DNA of 64,000 nt from CAWBXL01 sp963837365. GTDB lineage: Bacteria > Acidobacteriota > Terriglobia > Terriglobales > Acidobacteriaceae. The notes beneath the pieces are model-generated. The model did no database searches and was not told the DNA's origin. It worked only from the letters and a program-made list of their open reading frames with translations. Each line of letters starts with the position of its first letter. The stretch's first letter is position 1. Both the position numbers and the translations under genes were made by a program. Of the stretch, positions 36,705 to 45,089 are shown one piece after another. The stretch covers positions 186,001 through 250,000 of the forward strand of contig CAWIMW010000003.1 of assembly GCA_963837365.1 (NCBI GenBank). The letters are read 5' to 3'.

Positions 36705-37579
36705 ATGGCGAACCCTCCATTAGCTCCGCAAAAAATGCAGCGCTTGTCGTTGTTATGGTGCAGCTTGCCGCACATCACACCGCGCCGGCCCGTATTCCAC
36801 AAATAGATTTCAGCGGCCAGCAACATACCCAGCGGTGGTGCAACCAGATAAACCCAAAATGAATCCCAGACTCCAGCCGGATAAGCAGACCCAAATGTTC
36901 GCGCCGGATTAATGCTCATCCCGGAATACGGCGCTTCAAAGATGATATAAAGCGCCACCAGAATTGCAGCAACCATCCCGGTAAAGTTGGCAAAGCGATG
37001 GTGATTCGAGAAGTACAGCACCGCCGCCATCATTCCTGCCGAAATAATGAACTCGGCCAATAGAGCCACCCACTGCCCAGGCTGCCCGGGAACGGTCACC
37101 ACATAGCGTACCGCCGGATCAGAAATTTCTCGTCCGAGGAACCGCGCCACTACCACCACCGCTACGGTCGCCCCAATCACCTGCGAGGCAACATAAAAGA
37201 TCGCATCCCAGGACTTAATCTTGCCCAGCCGGAAGAAGGTCAAAGTCACAGCCGGGTTAATTTGTGCCCCAGACTGTTTTCCCCATGGGGAATAAAAAAT
37301 GCCGAGGGCGGTAAGCCCCATAGCCAATCCTGCCAGTGCCCGCCGGGTGAATGCCGAGTGGATAGCATGCTTCACCGGCGACTGGGGAAACTCCAGCAAC
37401 GCTCCAAACACGCAGGCCGATACCATGAACGCACCAAGCAACGCGGCTTCCATCGCGTACTCCGACCAGTGGGCCCGGAGGGAGGCGATCGCGCCAAGCT
37501 CTGGAACAGGGGAGGGTGTCTCTACCAGAGAAGACGCCGCCAGGTCTGGGCCAATCACGGTCTGCTCGATGCGGTTCAT
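36701..37579 (-). CDS. Aquaporin/MIP channel with cysteine-rich C-terminal tail
   Basis: A protein of 292 residues with six helices and the paired channel motifs SGAQINPAVTLT (about 102-113) and SGMSINPARTFG (about 219-230), conducting water or small polyols. The C-terminal tail is distinctive: CGKLHHNNDKRCIFCG, a C-x3-H-H...C-x2-C arrangement that could bind a metal. The N-terminal 40 residues are extra-long and soluble. Its stop overlaps the GMC start, so the two are coupled; the channel may import the alcohol or polyol that the oxidase uses. That link is inferred. Confidence 0.85.
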   Translation of the reverse strand: MNRIEQTVIGPDLAASSLVETPSPVPELGAIASLRAHWSEYAMEAALLGAFMVSACVFGALLEFPQSPVKHAIHSAFTRRALAGLAMGLTALGIFYSPWGKQSGAQINPAVTLTFFRLGKIKSWDAIFYVASQVIGATVAVVVVARFLGREISDPAVRYVVTVPGQPGQWVALLAEFIISAGMMAAVLYFSNHHRFANFTGMVAAILVALYIIFEAPYSGMSINPARTFGSAYPAGVWDSFWVYLVAPPLGMLLAAEIYLWNTGRRGVMCGKLHHNNDKRCIFCGANGGFAI

Positions 37580-37720
37580 GGAATCTGCCGCATGGGATGC
37601 GAAAGGAAAAGGGAAGTGACAAGTGAAACTACGATCTTGTTAAAGTTCATGTAGGAACGTCTTGGGAGAGCACGGCCTTGGGGCGCGCGTATGAATACGC
37701 AGTCCTTTATGAGGTTGGAT

Positions 37721-39358
37721 CTATCCTTCTTGGCCGACGCAGCTGCACTTGGCAGCGCGCAGCTTGCGCCGTATTTCGTCGTCCAGAACCGATGGATCCT
37801 CGCCCGCAGCCTTCCATCGTTTCCCATACTGCGTGCAAAGTTTGCGCCGTTGCTGTTCGCTCTCCGGCTCGGGAAGCATGGCTAGCGCCTCTTGATGCAA
37901 GCGTAAAGATTCAGCTGGGTTCCTTTGCGGAAAAATCCTGTCCACGAACAATGCAGCAAGGTCGTTGCCGCCTTCCGGATAATTGGGACGGTAGCGCAAT
38001 GCATTCCGGTAGCCTTCGTAGGCCTTATCAAACTCCTTCATTTCGTAGTACGCGTTGGCCATATTGTCATAGGCGAGGTGAAATTGAGGGTTGATGGCCA
38101 GCGTCTCTTCGCATTCGTGGATGGCTTTTTGCAGGTTCTTACCCGCCCGCGCGGGGTTGGTTGCCCGTTCCCGTATCCCCCACTCCAGGTACAGGTTCGC
38201 AAGGTTGTTATGCGCCGGGTAGTTTTGCGAGTTCAGCTCATAGGCCTTCCGGTAATGTTTGATGGCGAGTTCGCGGTTCGTTGCAGATTGCTTCTCTTGA
38301 TTGGAGTCGCGTTGGACTGCCTGGTACTCGCTTAGTTGGTGACAAGCGAAGGCCAAAGCGCGATTCGACATGTCGAGCTCAGGGTCAATCTCAATCGCCC
38401 GTTGGGCGTGAAATTTGGCGTCTTCCAGAAGATGGGGATCGCGGAAATTGTAGCGGCTGTACTTCTGCGAGAGTGCATTGGCCAGCCCGCTGTGTGCGTA
38501 AGCCCGCAATCCCGCTTGCGACGATCCCAATGACTCCTGGAACATGCGAATGGCCGCATCGTTATTGCTGGTTTTCCAGCGATAGTACTCCAGCACTCCC
38601 ATGCTGTACTTCACCGCCGGATTATTCGGCTCAATCTTGAGTGCGGCTCCGTAGCATTTCTTGGCGGCCTCGTAGTCAGCATCCTGCTGTAGCCCTATGT
38701 ACCGGATATAACTTTCCAGGCCCTTGGTATAGTCCCGAAACCCCTCCCAGGACTTGAACAATTCCTCGCTGGTTAAGTCCAGATAGATGCGGAAAGCCAG
38801 CTGTTCGACAGCGTCCGGCACGCGCTCCTCGGTCGAATCGGGTTGTGCTACTTCCCATAGAAAGGTCGAAATATTTTGCCAGCGGCTCTTGGAACTGAAT
38901 TCCAACGTCGCCAGCAATTGCAGGTGAGTGCCATGCCGGTGAATGCTCCCTTTCAATCTCGCGGGCCGGAACACCATCGGCAACAGCCGGAACAGCACAC
39001 TGGTGACCGCAGTTACGAACGACCCATATTTACCCAGTTCAACCGAAGCCAGCAGCTTCACGTCTTCGTCGAGGCTCTGGCGGAACGCCGGTACGTCGCG
39101 GTAAATGTTCCAATTCCCCAGCGACCCGGCGGACTTTTCATGAACACTCTTGATATAGCGAATTTTGAACAACAACAGGTCAGCCACGCTCCTGCCCAGA
39201 TCCGTGTCTTTCCCGTCTGACATGTTGACCCAGGACTCAAAAAGAATCTGCTTGCGGCTCCGGAAATAGACCACAAACGAGATGGCAAGGACCAGCAAGG
39301 CCAGTAAGGGAAGCCAGGATTCACTTAAAAACTTTGCGATTTCCGTTAGCAATGTCAT
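37721..39358 (-). CDS. Membrane-anchored TPR-repeat protein
   Basis: A protein of about 545 residues. One transmembrane helix near the N-terminus (LPLLALLVLAISFVVYF) is followed by a central region of unknown type and several tetratricopeptide repeats (AAKKCYGAALKIEPNNPAVKY, HYRKAYELNSQNYPAHNNLANLYLEWG, AYEGYRNALRYRPNYPEGGNDLA). These act as protein-binding scaffolds. Starts at 39382 and 39505 are possible; the latter would overlap the molybdoenzyme gene by 71 bases. No ribosome site decides. It follows the FdhF-like gene on the same strand, but a shared role is not evident. Confidence 0.72.
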   Translation of the reverse strand: MTLLTEIAKFLSESWLPLLALLVLAISFVVYFRSRKQILFESWVNMSDGKDTDLGRSVADLLLFKIRYIKSVHEKSAGSLGNWNIYRDVPAFRQSLDEDVKLLASVELGKYGSFVTAVTSVLFRLLPMVFRPARLKGSIHRHGTHLQLLATLEFSSKSRWQNISTFLWEVAQPDSTEERVPDAVEQLAFRIYLDLTSEELFKSWEGFRDYTKGLESYIRYIGLQQDADYEAAKKCYGAALKIEPNNPAVKYSMGVLEYYRWKTSNNDAAIRMFQESLGSSQAGLRAYAHSGLANALSQKYSRYNFRDPHLLEDAKFHAQRAIEIDPELDMSNRALAFACHQLSEYQAVQRDSNQEKQSATNRELAIKHYRKAYELNSQNYPAHNNLANLYLEWGIRERATNPARAGKNLQKAIHECEETLAINPQFHLAYDNMANAYYEMKEFDKAYEGYRNALRYRPNYPEGGNDLAALFVDRIFPQRNPAESLRLHQEALAMLPEPESEQQRRKLCTQYGKRWKAAGEDPSVLDDEIRRKLRAAKCSCVGQEG

Positions 39359-39434
39359 CCGCGCGCTCAAGAAGGGAATCATTCTAATCTGAGGCAGTCC
39401 GATTGGCTGGCTTATTTCTTTGTTTTGTGAGATT

Positions 39435-41663
39435 TCACGGAATCTGTAGGCGCTCAGGTAAAACTTCCACCACCGCGTTGTAATCCGGTACTCCGCTGGC
39501 ATCAAGCCGCCCCGCGGGAATCAGCACATTCATTTCTGGCCAGTGCCCCTGCAACGATCCCGGCCTGATGCGGTCAATTTTTACCCGCCCGCGAAACGCG
39601 GCCTGGGTATTGCGCAAAGTGATCGGGTCGCCGGACTTCAGCTGCAACCGTTGTGCATCCGCGGCTGACATCAGAATGTCATCGCGCTCGGCTCCTGTGA
39701 GCGGGTCAGACTGCGCGTGCACCATGCTGTTAAATTGCCGCCCCCGGCGGGACGACAAAATGAATTTGCCTTCGGGGACTTGTTCTTCTGGCAAGTCAAC
39801 CGCGGTAAAGTGTCCTTTTCCGTCCGGAGTAAGGAAGCGATCAGTCAGTAGATGCTTCCCGCCATACTGAAAGCTGTCGCCTTTTTTCTGTAGTTTGGCG
39901 ATGCCCTTGTAGGTGGGGCAAACCCGGTCAATCTCATTGCGAATATCCTGGGTATCTCGCCAGGGAAACGCTGCCTCTGCTTTCGCACTATCGAGCGCCC
40001 GAGCCACCAGTACAGGAATCTCCCACTCATCCCGCGCTTCTCCCGGACGCGGCCCAGGAATTTCCGGGCTATAAATCACGCGCCGCTCGGTACTCGTCTC
40101 AGTGCCTCCGCCGCGTTGTTCGTAGCGAGTGCGTGTCGGGAGCAGAACCACGGTATCAGCCGGGTCCACCAACATAGTGCGATTGGGAACAATATCTTGG
40201 TGGATACGCAATCCAATTTGACCCAGCGCTTGCTCCACCAATTCCGGCTCGGGTAAAGTCTGCTGAAAGTTCCCGCCCGATTGCCACAACGCATCAATCT
40301 CCCCCCGCTGGGCCGCCAGAATCATGTGCGTGGCATCAAGCCCCTTCCATGAAGGAGGTTCAAATCCCCACATCTCGGGCGTCGTAAACCGTCGGGCGTT
40401 TTCCTCTCCTGCCGCAGCTCCCATCACATAAGACGAAGGCGTTCCGCCCATCTCCGCGCCGCCCTGCACGCCGCTATGGCCGCGAATCGGCATCAGCCCG
40501 GTATGCGGACGCCCCACATTCCCCCGCGCCAACTGCAAATTCACAATCGCCTTCACATTGTCCGAGCCGTGCCGGTGCTGCGTGATCCCCATACTCCATA
40601 CAATAATCGCGTGCCGCGCCTTGCCAAACGCCTCGGCAAAACGAAACATGTCGGCGCGAGTCAGTCCCGAACCACGCTCAAGAATGTTCCACGACAGACT
40701 GGCGGTCTTGCGTTCGGTTTCCTCCCAACCAGAAGTGCGCGCGGCCACAAACTCACGGTCCACCCAATTGTTCTCGATCAGGTGTTTGAGGACTCCATAG
40801 AAGAAGGGAATATCTCCGCCGGTATGAATCTGAAAGAAGTCATCGGTAATGCGCGTCCCAAACAGTGCACTCTTGGTCACCGAGGGTATCCAATAGCGCT
40901 CCATCCCCGGCTCGAAATAAGGATTCACCAGAAAAACTTTCGTTCCTCGGTCCTTGGCGTAGCTCAAATACTTCGTAGCCACCGGCTGGTTGTTGGCAAT
41001 GTTCGACCCGACAAACACAATCAGGTCGCAACCAATCCAATCGGAGTAGGAACACGTAGTGGCAGCGCAACCCACAGTCTGGCTCAGGGCCAGCGTGCTG
41101 GGCGCATGGCAGATGCGCGCACTCGTATCCACGTTGTTGGTACCGATGAACCGGGCCACCTTCTGATGCGCGTAGTATGCTTCGTTGGTCAGGCCGCGCG
41201 AGGTGATGTACCAGGCAATGCGATGCGGATCGAGCGTCCGCAACCGGTCGGCAACCAGTTTGATCGCATCATCCCACGAAGCACGGGTAAATCCTTTCTC
41301 ACCCTTGCGCCGAATCATCGGCACCGCCAGCCGGCCCAGCTTCCGCAGCTTTTTCTCTGACAACTGGCGCAGCGGCCCTACATCTTCCAACCGCCGCCAA
41401 TCCATGGCTGGCATGGTATTCAGTCGCAGCAGCTTCAGCCGCACCGCGCACAAATGGATGCCCTTCATCGTCCAGTCGTGCAAGCCAGTCGTGCCCAGCG
41501 CGCACCCATCGCAGCAGCCGTCGCGGAGAATGCGCCAGGCATAAGCCAGACTGTCACGGTTCTCCCAGGCAACTTCCGCCATGTCCCGGTAAGCGTTCGG
41601 ATGCTGCTGGTGCAGGCCGTAAGGCACCAGGCTGACCCAGTTTTTAGGCTCCTTGCTTGGCAT
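39435..41663 (-). CDS. FdhF/YdeP-family molybdopterin oxidoreductase
   Basis: A protein of 742 residues of the molybdopterin-dinucleotide family close to YdeP and formate dehydrogenase alpha. The N-terminus has GCCDGCALGTTGLHDWT and HLCAVRLKLLRLNTMP instead of a full four-cysteine iron-sulfur motif. The central part contains ASWDDAIKLVADRL, VFVGSNIANNQPVA and RGNVGRPHTGLMPIRGHSGVQGG; the C-terminal domain contains QFNSMVHAQSDPLTGAERDD. Substrate is unknown (formate is not assured) and no electron-transfer subunit is nearby. The ATG at 41663 suits the family; upstream residues do not. A CRP/FNR-like palindrome lies about 230 bases upstream. Confidence 0.83.
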   Translation of the reverse strand: MPSKEPKNWVSLVPYGLHQQHPNAYRDMAEVAWENRDSLAYAWRILRDGCCDGCALGTTGLHDWTMKGIHLCAVRLKLLRLNTMPAMDWRRLEDVGPLRQLSEKKLRKLGRLAVPMIRRKGEKGFTRASWDDAIKLVADRLRTLDPHRIAWYITSRGLTNEAYYAHQKVARFIGTNNVDTSARICHAPSTLALSQTVGCAATTCSYSDWIGCDLIVFVGSNIANNQPVATKYLSYAKDRGTKVFLVNPYFEPGMERYWIPSVTKSALFGTRITDDFFQIHTGGDIPFFYGVLKHLIENNWVDREFVAARTSGWEETERKTASLSWNILERGSGLTRADMFRFAEAFGKARHAIIVWSMGITQHRHGSDNVKAIVNLQLARGNVGRPHTGLMPIRGHSGVQGGAEMGGTPSSYVMGAAAGEENARRFTTPEMWGFEPPSWKGLDATHMILAAQRGEIDALWQSGGNFQQTLPEPELVEQALGQIGLRIHQDIVPNRTMLVDPADTVVLLPTRTRYEQRGGGTETSTERRVIYSPEIPGPRPGEARDEWEIPVLVARALDSAKAEAAFPWRDTQDIRNEIDRVCPTYKGIAKLQKKGDSFQYGGKHLLTDRFLTPDGKGHFTAVDLPEEQVPEGKFILSSRRGRQFNSMVHAQSDPLTGAERDDILMSAADAQRLQLKSGDPITLRNTQAAFRGRVKIDRIRPGSLQGHWPEMNVLIPAGRLDASGVPDYNAVVEVLPERLQIP

Positions 41664-42045
41664 GATGGAGAGTTCGGAATCTGATGATACGGCACCGGGG
41701 GAGTAACAGAAGGAGTACTCTCCACGGTGCTCCATTTATTAGGCAAACGCTGCGCAGTGCTATTTCCATGACTTTCCACAAACAATCTCAGTATTCCACA
41801 GTTTCTTCACAGCGTGGAGCGATTTTGTGATTGCAGGAATTGGCCACCTTGCTAGCATTTTCGCTAGTCGCGCATCAGTCGGGGAATGACCGTGACCATT
41901 GTCACAAAATTTCACGGCTTGTTTTGCTGTACGATGCGTGCCCAAAGAAATTACCTCTCCGACCAAGGGTCTTGATCACCCGAAGCCGGAGAGGATCTAT
42001 CCACCATTCAACCGGTGGGCGGAGATGCCCACACTCAGGTAAGTC
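41664..42045. other. 382-base divergent region between the FdhF-like gene and a 42-residue ORF
   Basis: No gene is seen. It contains the palindrome listed at 41892-41905 and a hairpin GTGGGC (42015-42020) / GCCCAC (42027-42032) shortly before the small ORF. Promoters for both flanking genes must lie here, but I cannot place them confidently. Confidence 0.45.
41892..41905. promoter_or_regulatory. CRP/FNR-like operator, site A
   Basis: GTGACcattGTCAC is a perfect 5+4+5 palindrome fitting GTGAY-N4-RTCAC, the spacing of CRP/FNR-family dimers. It lies between the FdhF-like gene and a small plus-strand ORF. Two similar sites occur in this window at 47830 and 62440. Confidence 0.45.
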
Positions 42046-42174
42046 ATGGCAGATAAGAAAGTGATCTACCGCAAATCAACGGACGGGAAGTTTACCACAC
42101 AACGCTACGCGGACAGCCACAAGGCGACCACGGAGCGTCAACACGTGCCGGTAAAGTCCTCGCCTAAGAAGTAA
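42046..42174 (+). CDS. Small basic protein of 42 residues
   Basis: An ORF below usual length cut-offs: MADKKVIYRKSTDGKFTTQ, then KATTERQHVPVKSS to a lysine-rich end. AGGTAAG lies 5-10 bases before the ATG. The pattern (lysine-rich start, DGKFTTQRYAD, TTERQ) resembles very short conserved bacterial proteins of unknown function with a GRFVT...KTT layout. It is cytosolic and strongly basic, so nucleic-acid binding is possible. There is no neighbour link. Confidence 0.5.
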   Translation: MADKKVIYRKSTDGKFTTQRYADSHKATTERQHVPVKSSPKK

Positions 42175-42243
42175 AACGCGCCAACCACCCGGCCCGTCAA
42201 ATCATCGGCGGGCTTACCTCATTGCTTACCGAGGAGTAGAAGA

Positions 42244-42855
42244 ATGTTTTGGCCTTGGTTGCTGAAATACAGTTCTTTTCTTATCACTGGCATTATCGGG
42301 TTTGCGTCCTCTTGGATATTACTCAAGATCACAACTCGATTGCCGCACCTGATTTCTTACACGAGTACGCCTCAATGGGTCCCGATGCCCCCACAGCAGG
42401 AACCACAGGGGCAACAGAGACAGCTTCCGGCTCAACAACCTCCGCCGCCGGTGGGGACGTTTACGCTTTTCCTAATCAATCAAGGTAAGGCTCCAGCGAA
42501 AGACGTTCACGTGGGACACTTCGGATTTTTGCCTGCGCACAGTGTCTATCCTGATATTCCACGGGAGATTATTCAAACACCTGGAGGCGGACACGCGATA
42601 CGATTCCCTACGCTTCCCAAGAAAGTTCTGGTAAGCATTTCGTATTTGTATTTTGGACCGTTAAGGGTAGACAACATCATTTCTTACATAGGGTCAGAAG
42701 ATGGCAGTTCAAAGCATGTTCCTGTGATGTTGCAGAGGATCATGCCGAAGTGGTTTAACTTTGCGGCGGTGGTTCTAGTATTCGTAGGGATGTGGGTTAT
42801 GGTCAATGCTATTTGGAGTTTGACGAAATTTCTGTGGGTCTTGTATTACAGGTAA
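42244..42855 (+). CDS. Membrane protein with helices at both ends, unknown
   Basis: A protein of 203 residues with an N-terminal helix (about 8-27), a proline/glutamine-rich linker (about 46-70), a beta-rich domain with VGTFTLFLINQGKAPAKDVHVGHFG, and a C-terminal helix (about 172-198). GAGGAG lies 6 bases before the ATG. The linker-plus-strand pattern recalls proteins that sense or transduce across membranes, but I recognise no family. Its end overlaps the convergent antidote remnant by 81 bases. Confidence 0.6.
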   Translation: MFWPWLLKYSSFLITGIIGFASSWILLKITTRLPHLISYTSTPQWVPMPPQQEPQGQQRQLPAQQPPPPVGTFTLFLINQGKAPAKDVHVGHFGFLPAHSVYPDIPREIIQTPGGGHAIRFPTLPKKVLVSISYLYFGPLRVDNIISYIGSEDGSSKHVPVMLQRIMPKWFNFAAVVLVFVGMWVMVNAIWSLTKFLWVLYYR

Positions 42856-43121
42856 GGTAGGGACCAGACTTCGGAAAGGCACAATGAGGCGAGTGGCCCA
42901 CATTTCAGAGTAGGATGCCCCGTATCTCGTTTCGAGATGTGGAGCTTTCTCTACTACACCGCCTTCCACCGTAACCTTCAACCCCACCGCCTTAGTCACG
43001 GCCACCAGTGTAGAAAGCCGAGGATTTCCGCGTACCGACAAAGCGCGACACAAACTCTCCCGTTCAATGCCGTGACTTTGGCCACCTTGGCAATGCCGCC
43101 CCGGGCTTCCGCGACCTCCCT
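42775..43121 (-). pseudogene. Remnant of a HigA-like addiction-module antidote
   Basis: Reading on from just after the toxin gene stop gives EVAEARGGIAKVAKVTALN, then after a one-base shift RESLCRALSVRGNPRLSTLVAV and KAVGLKVTVEG. Together these match the C-terminal helix-turn-helix half of HigA-type antidotes. The N-terminal half is absent: the first residues are in frame with, and directly behind, the toxin stop codon. The natural stop is also lost, the frame running on to 42775 into a neighbouring gene. It looks like a fragment joined to the ParE gene by recombination. Confidence 0.65.
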
Positions 43122-43424
43122 TTAAGGAAGAATCGAAGGAAGGTCGCGGGCACCGTGGAGAATGCGAATGATTCGCAGCGGCTTCTTTTCCGGGTCGTAC
43201 ACAATCAGGTAGCTTGAATATGGCTGCACCACCCAGAAGCGGACAGGCAGGGAAGTCAGATCTTTCCTGATTCGTCCTGCGAGAGGTGATTCGGCGAGAA
43301 AATCACAAGCCCGGAAAACCGCTTCCTCAACCCGGTCGGCTGCCGTGGGATTGTCCTGAGCGATGAAACTCCAAATGTCGAAGAGATCGGCTACAGCTTG
43401 AGGTGTGAACTGATAACGGCTCAT
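43122..43424 (-). CDS. ParE/RelE-family toxin
   Basis: A protein of 100 residues with the RelE fold: FTPQAVADLFDIWSFIAQDNP, a central RIRKDL and the C-terminal YLIVYDPEKKPLRIIRILHGARD typical of ParE toxins, which poison gyrase or, in RelE types, cleave mRNA. The ATG overlaps the antitoxin stop (ATGA), a standard type II arrangement. The active-site set appears complete. Activity depends on the antitoxin upstream. Confidence 0.85.
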   Translation of the reverse strand: MSRYQFTPQAVADLFDIWSFIAQDNPTAADRVEEAVFRACDFLAESPLAGRIRKDLTSLPVRFWVVQPYSSYLIVYDPEKKPLRIIRILHGARDLPSILP

Positions 43425-43693
43425 CCCTGCCGCGGTTTTTCGGAGTGTGCGTGTTTCAACTCAGTGAGCCGGGAACGTACGGTATCGGCGTCGATCAATT
43501 CTCCGCGCTGGGCGGCGGCGTAGCCTTCGTCAATCTTGCCAGCTATCTCTACGCGATTCTGCGCTAACCAAGCCTCTTGCTCATGCAACATAGAAACCGC
43601 CCGTTCTACATATTCATCCACGTTTTGGTAGGAGCCGCGCTCGACATCCTGCTTAATCAGGTCCGCAAGCTCAGGCCGGAGGCGAATTTCCAT
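43421..43693 (-). CDS. ParD-family antitoxin
   Basis: A protein of 90 residues: a short ribbon-helix-helix start MEIRLRPELADLIKQDVERG, then YQNVDEYVERAVSMLHEQE and a flexible C-terminal half that wraps the toxin. It should bind its own promoter and neutralise the ParE-like product. Only 10 bases separate it from a second, frameshifted ParD-like gene upstream. Confidence 0.82.
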   Translation of the reverse strand: MEIRLRPELADLIKQDVERGSYQNVDEYVERAVSMLHEQEAWLAQNRVEIAGKIDEGYAAAQRGELIDADTVRSRLTELKHAHSEKPRQG

Positions 43694-43702
43694 GGAGATA
43701 TT

Positions 43703-43962
43703 CTAACCCAGTGCAAGGCGGCCGCGCTGTTGCACTTCATCGGCCAGCTGCTGCATGGATTCCGGCGTGATGGTGCGTCCTTCTCGCGGGCGAGGGAGGC
43801 CCCCGCCGTGTCAACGGCGGCGAGAATCTCGGTGCGCGTGCGCTCCCTCTCCTCCCACAGCGACAAAGCTTCCGCCACAGCATCCTCAGGACGGTGAAAC
43901 CGGCCCGTCTCGATGGCTTGGCGGACAAACGCTTCCTGGTCGGGAGTTAAGCGCACTTCCAT
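43703..43962 (-). pseudogene. Second ParD-family antitoxin, frameshifted
   Basis: Starts MEVRLTPDQEAFVRQAIETG and continues through HRPEDAVAEALSLWEERERTRTEILAAVDTAGASLAR, a clear ParD N-terminus. The expected C-terminus GEGRTITPESMQQLADEV is present in the next frame and ends at a TAG at 43703-43705. One G is missing after CGCG near 43786. No toxin gene of its own is visible; the ParD-ParE pair follows. Either a decayed tandem antitoxin or an assembly indel. Confidence 0.68.
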
Positions 43963-44161
43963 GGGTCAAGGGTGAGAGACCCAAAATCCAGTGTCAAGGT
44001 AAGTTGCTGTAGGATGCACGATTCTTCGCGTTTTTGCTCCTCACCCATTTGACCCACCCACTGCATCAGCCTATGATTGTCTTAACTCGAAAAAAATAAG
44101 TCACCGCCGCGCCTGCGGCGATGCTTCCTTTCAACCCTTAACCTACGAAAGGAGCAAGCGC

Positions 44162-44485
44162 ATGTTTACTCGTGTTGTTGAAATAACCGCCAAACCAGGC
44201 AAGTCGAAAGAACTCTCCAACCTGATCAACGAGAAAGTAATGACCCTGCTGAAGACGCAGAACGGCTTCGTGGACGAAATGCTACTGGTGTCCAACCTGG
44301 AGCCGGACCGCGTGCTCGCCCTCAGTTTTTGGAAGACGAAGGAAGATGCCGAGCGTTATCACCGCGAGCAGTATCAGAACGTCGGCGCGATGGTGCGGCA
44401 TCTGCTGGAAGGCGAGCCCATGGTGCGTACGTTCGACGTACATCCCGCGAGCGGACTCAAGCTCGTCGGCGGCAAAGCCGCCTGA
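44162..44485 (+). CDS. Antibiotic biosynthesis monooxygenase (ABM)-like protein
   Basis: A protein of 107 residues with the dimeric alpha/beta-barrel ABM fold: VVEITAKPGKSKELSNLI, LKTQNGFVDEMLL and ALSFWKTKEDAERYHRE. Such proteins oxidise small aromatics, degrade haem or act as folding partners. No haem-binding signature is clear. AAGGAG precedes the ATG. The SnoaL-like gene follows 75 bases later on the same strand. Confidence 0.78.
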   Translation: MFTRVVEITAKPGKSKELSNLINEKVMTLLKTQNGFVDEMLLVSNLEPDRVLALSFWKTKEDAERYHREQYQNVGAMVRHLLEGEPMVRTFDVHPASGLKLVGGKAA

Positions 44486-44560
44486 CCTACATCATCCGCG
44501 CACCACGGCAGGCACCCTCTTGCCTAGGCGTGCGCCTTTTTCCCTACGGAGAAATGACTG

Positions 44561-44992
44561 ATGGCTTCAAAAAACGTAGAAACACTTCGTGCTGCGCATG
44601 AAAGCTGGAATAAACGTGACTTCGCCGGCGTTGTCCGCAACGTCACCGATAATATTGCTTACACCGATCAAGCACAAAACCACAGCTTCAATAACCGCGA
44701 TGCCTTCCGGACTTGGGTCGAATCATGGGCCAAAGCTTTCCCGGACGGCCGCATCACCAAGGCCGAGTACATTGATGCTGGCGATGTGGTAGTGGCGCGT
44801 TTCATTACCGAAGGCACAAACGATGGCCCGTTTGGGTCACTCAAGCCCACGGGAAAGCGGATGACCCTGCCGTTCTGTGAGATCGTTCATTTCGACCAGC
44901 AAGGCAAGGCCATTTCAGGCAACTGCTATTACGACCAGTACACGATCCTGACTCAACTGGGACATGTACAACCGCAAAAGGTTGCCGCCTGA
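44561..44992 (+). CDS. SnoaL-like / NTF2-fold polyketide cyclase family protein
   Basis: A protein of 143 residues: LRAAHESWNKRDFAGVVRNV, FRTWVESWAKAFPDGRITKAEYI and GDVVVARFITEGTNDGPFG are the SnoaL layout, a cone-shaped pocket for small hydrophobic substrates. ACGGAG lies upstream of the ATG. It is paired with the ABM-like gene and followed by a hairpin terminator; both may modify a small aromatic or be stress-related. The substrate is unknown. Confidence 0.8.
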   Translation: MASKNVETLRAAHESWNKRDFAGVVRNVTDNIAYTDQAQNHSFNNRDAFRTWVESWAKAFPDGRITKAEYIDAGDVVVARFITEGTNDGPFGSLKPTGKRMTLPFCEIVHFDQQGKAISGNCYYDQYTILTQLGHVQPQKVAA

Positions 44993-45017
44993 TCTGCTTC
45001 TCCACTAAGGCAACGAA

Positions 45018-45043
45018 AAAGGCGCGCCTTGGCGCGCCTTTCT
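45018..45043 (+). terminator. Hairpin terminator after the SnoaL-like gene
   Basis: AAAGGCGCG and CGCGCCTTT form a GC-rich stem around a CCTTGG loop, followed by a short T-rich run. It lies 26 bases after the stop codon. Confidence 0.7.
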
Positions 45044-45089
45044 TCCTGCACCGATTGCGTTCCCGTAGGCATGTCCTATATAACCCCTC

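Noticed and set aside
40476..41360. Plus-strand frame of 294 codons opposite the molybdoenzyme
   Set aside because: Shadow of a well-conserved gene.
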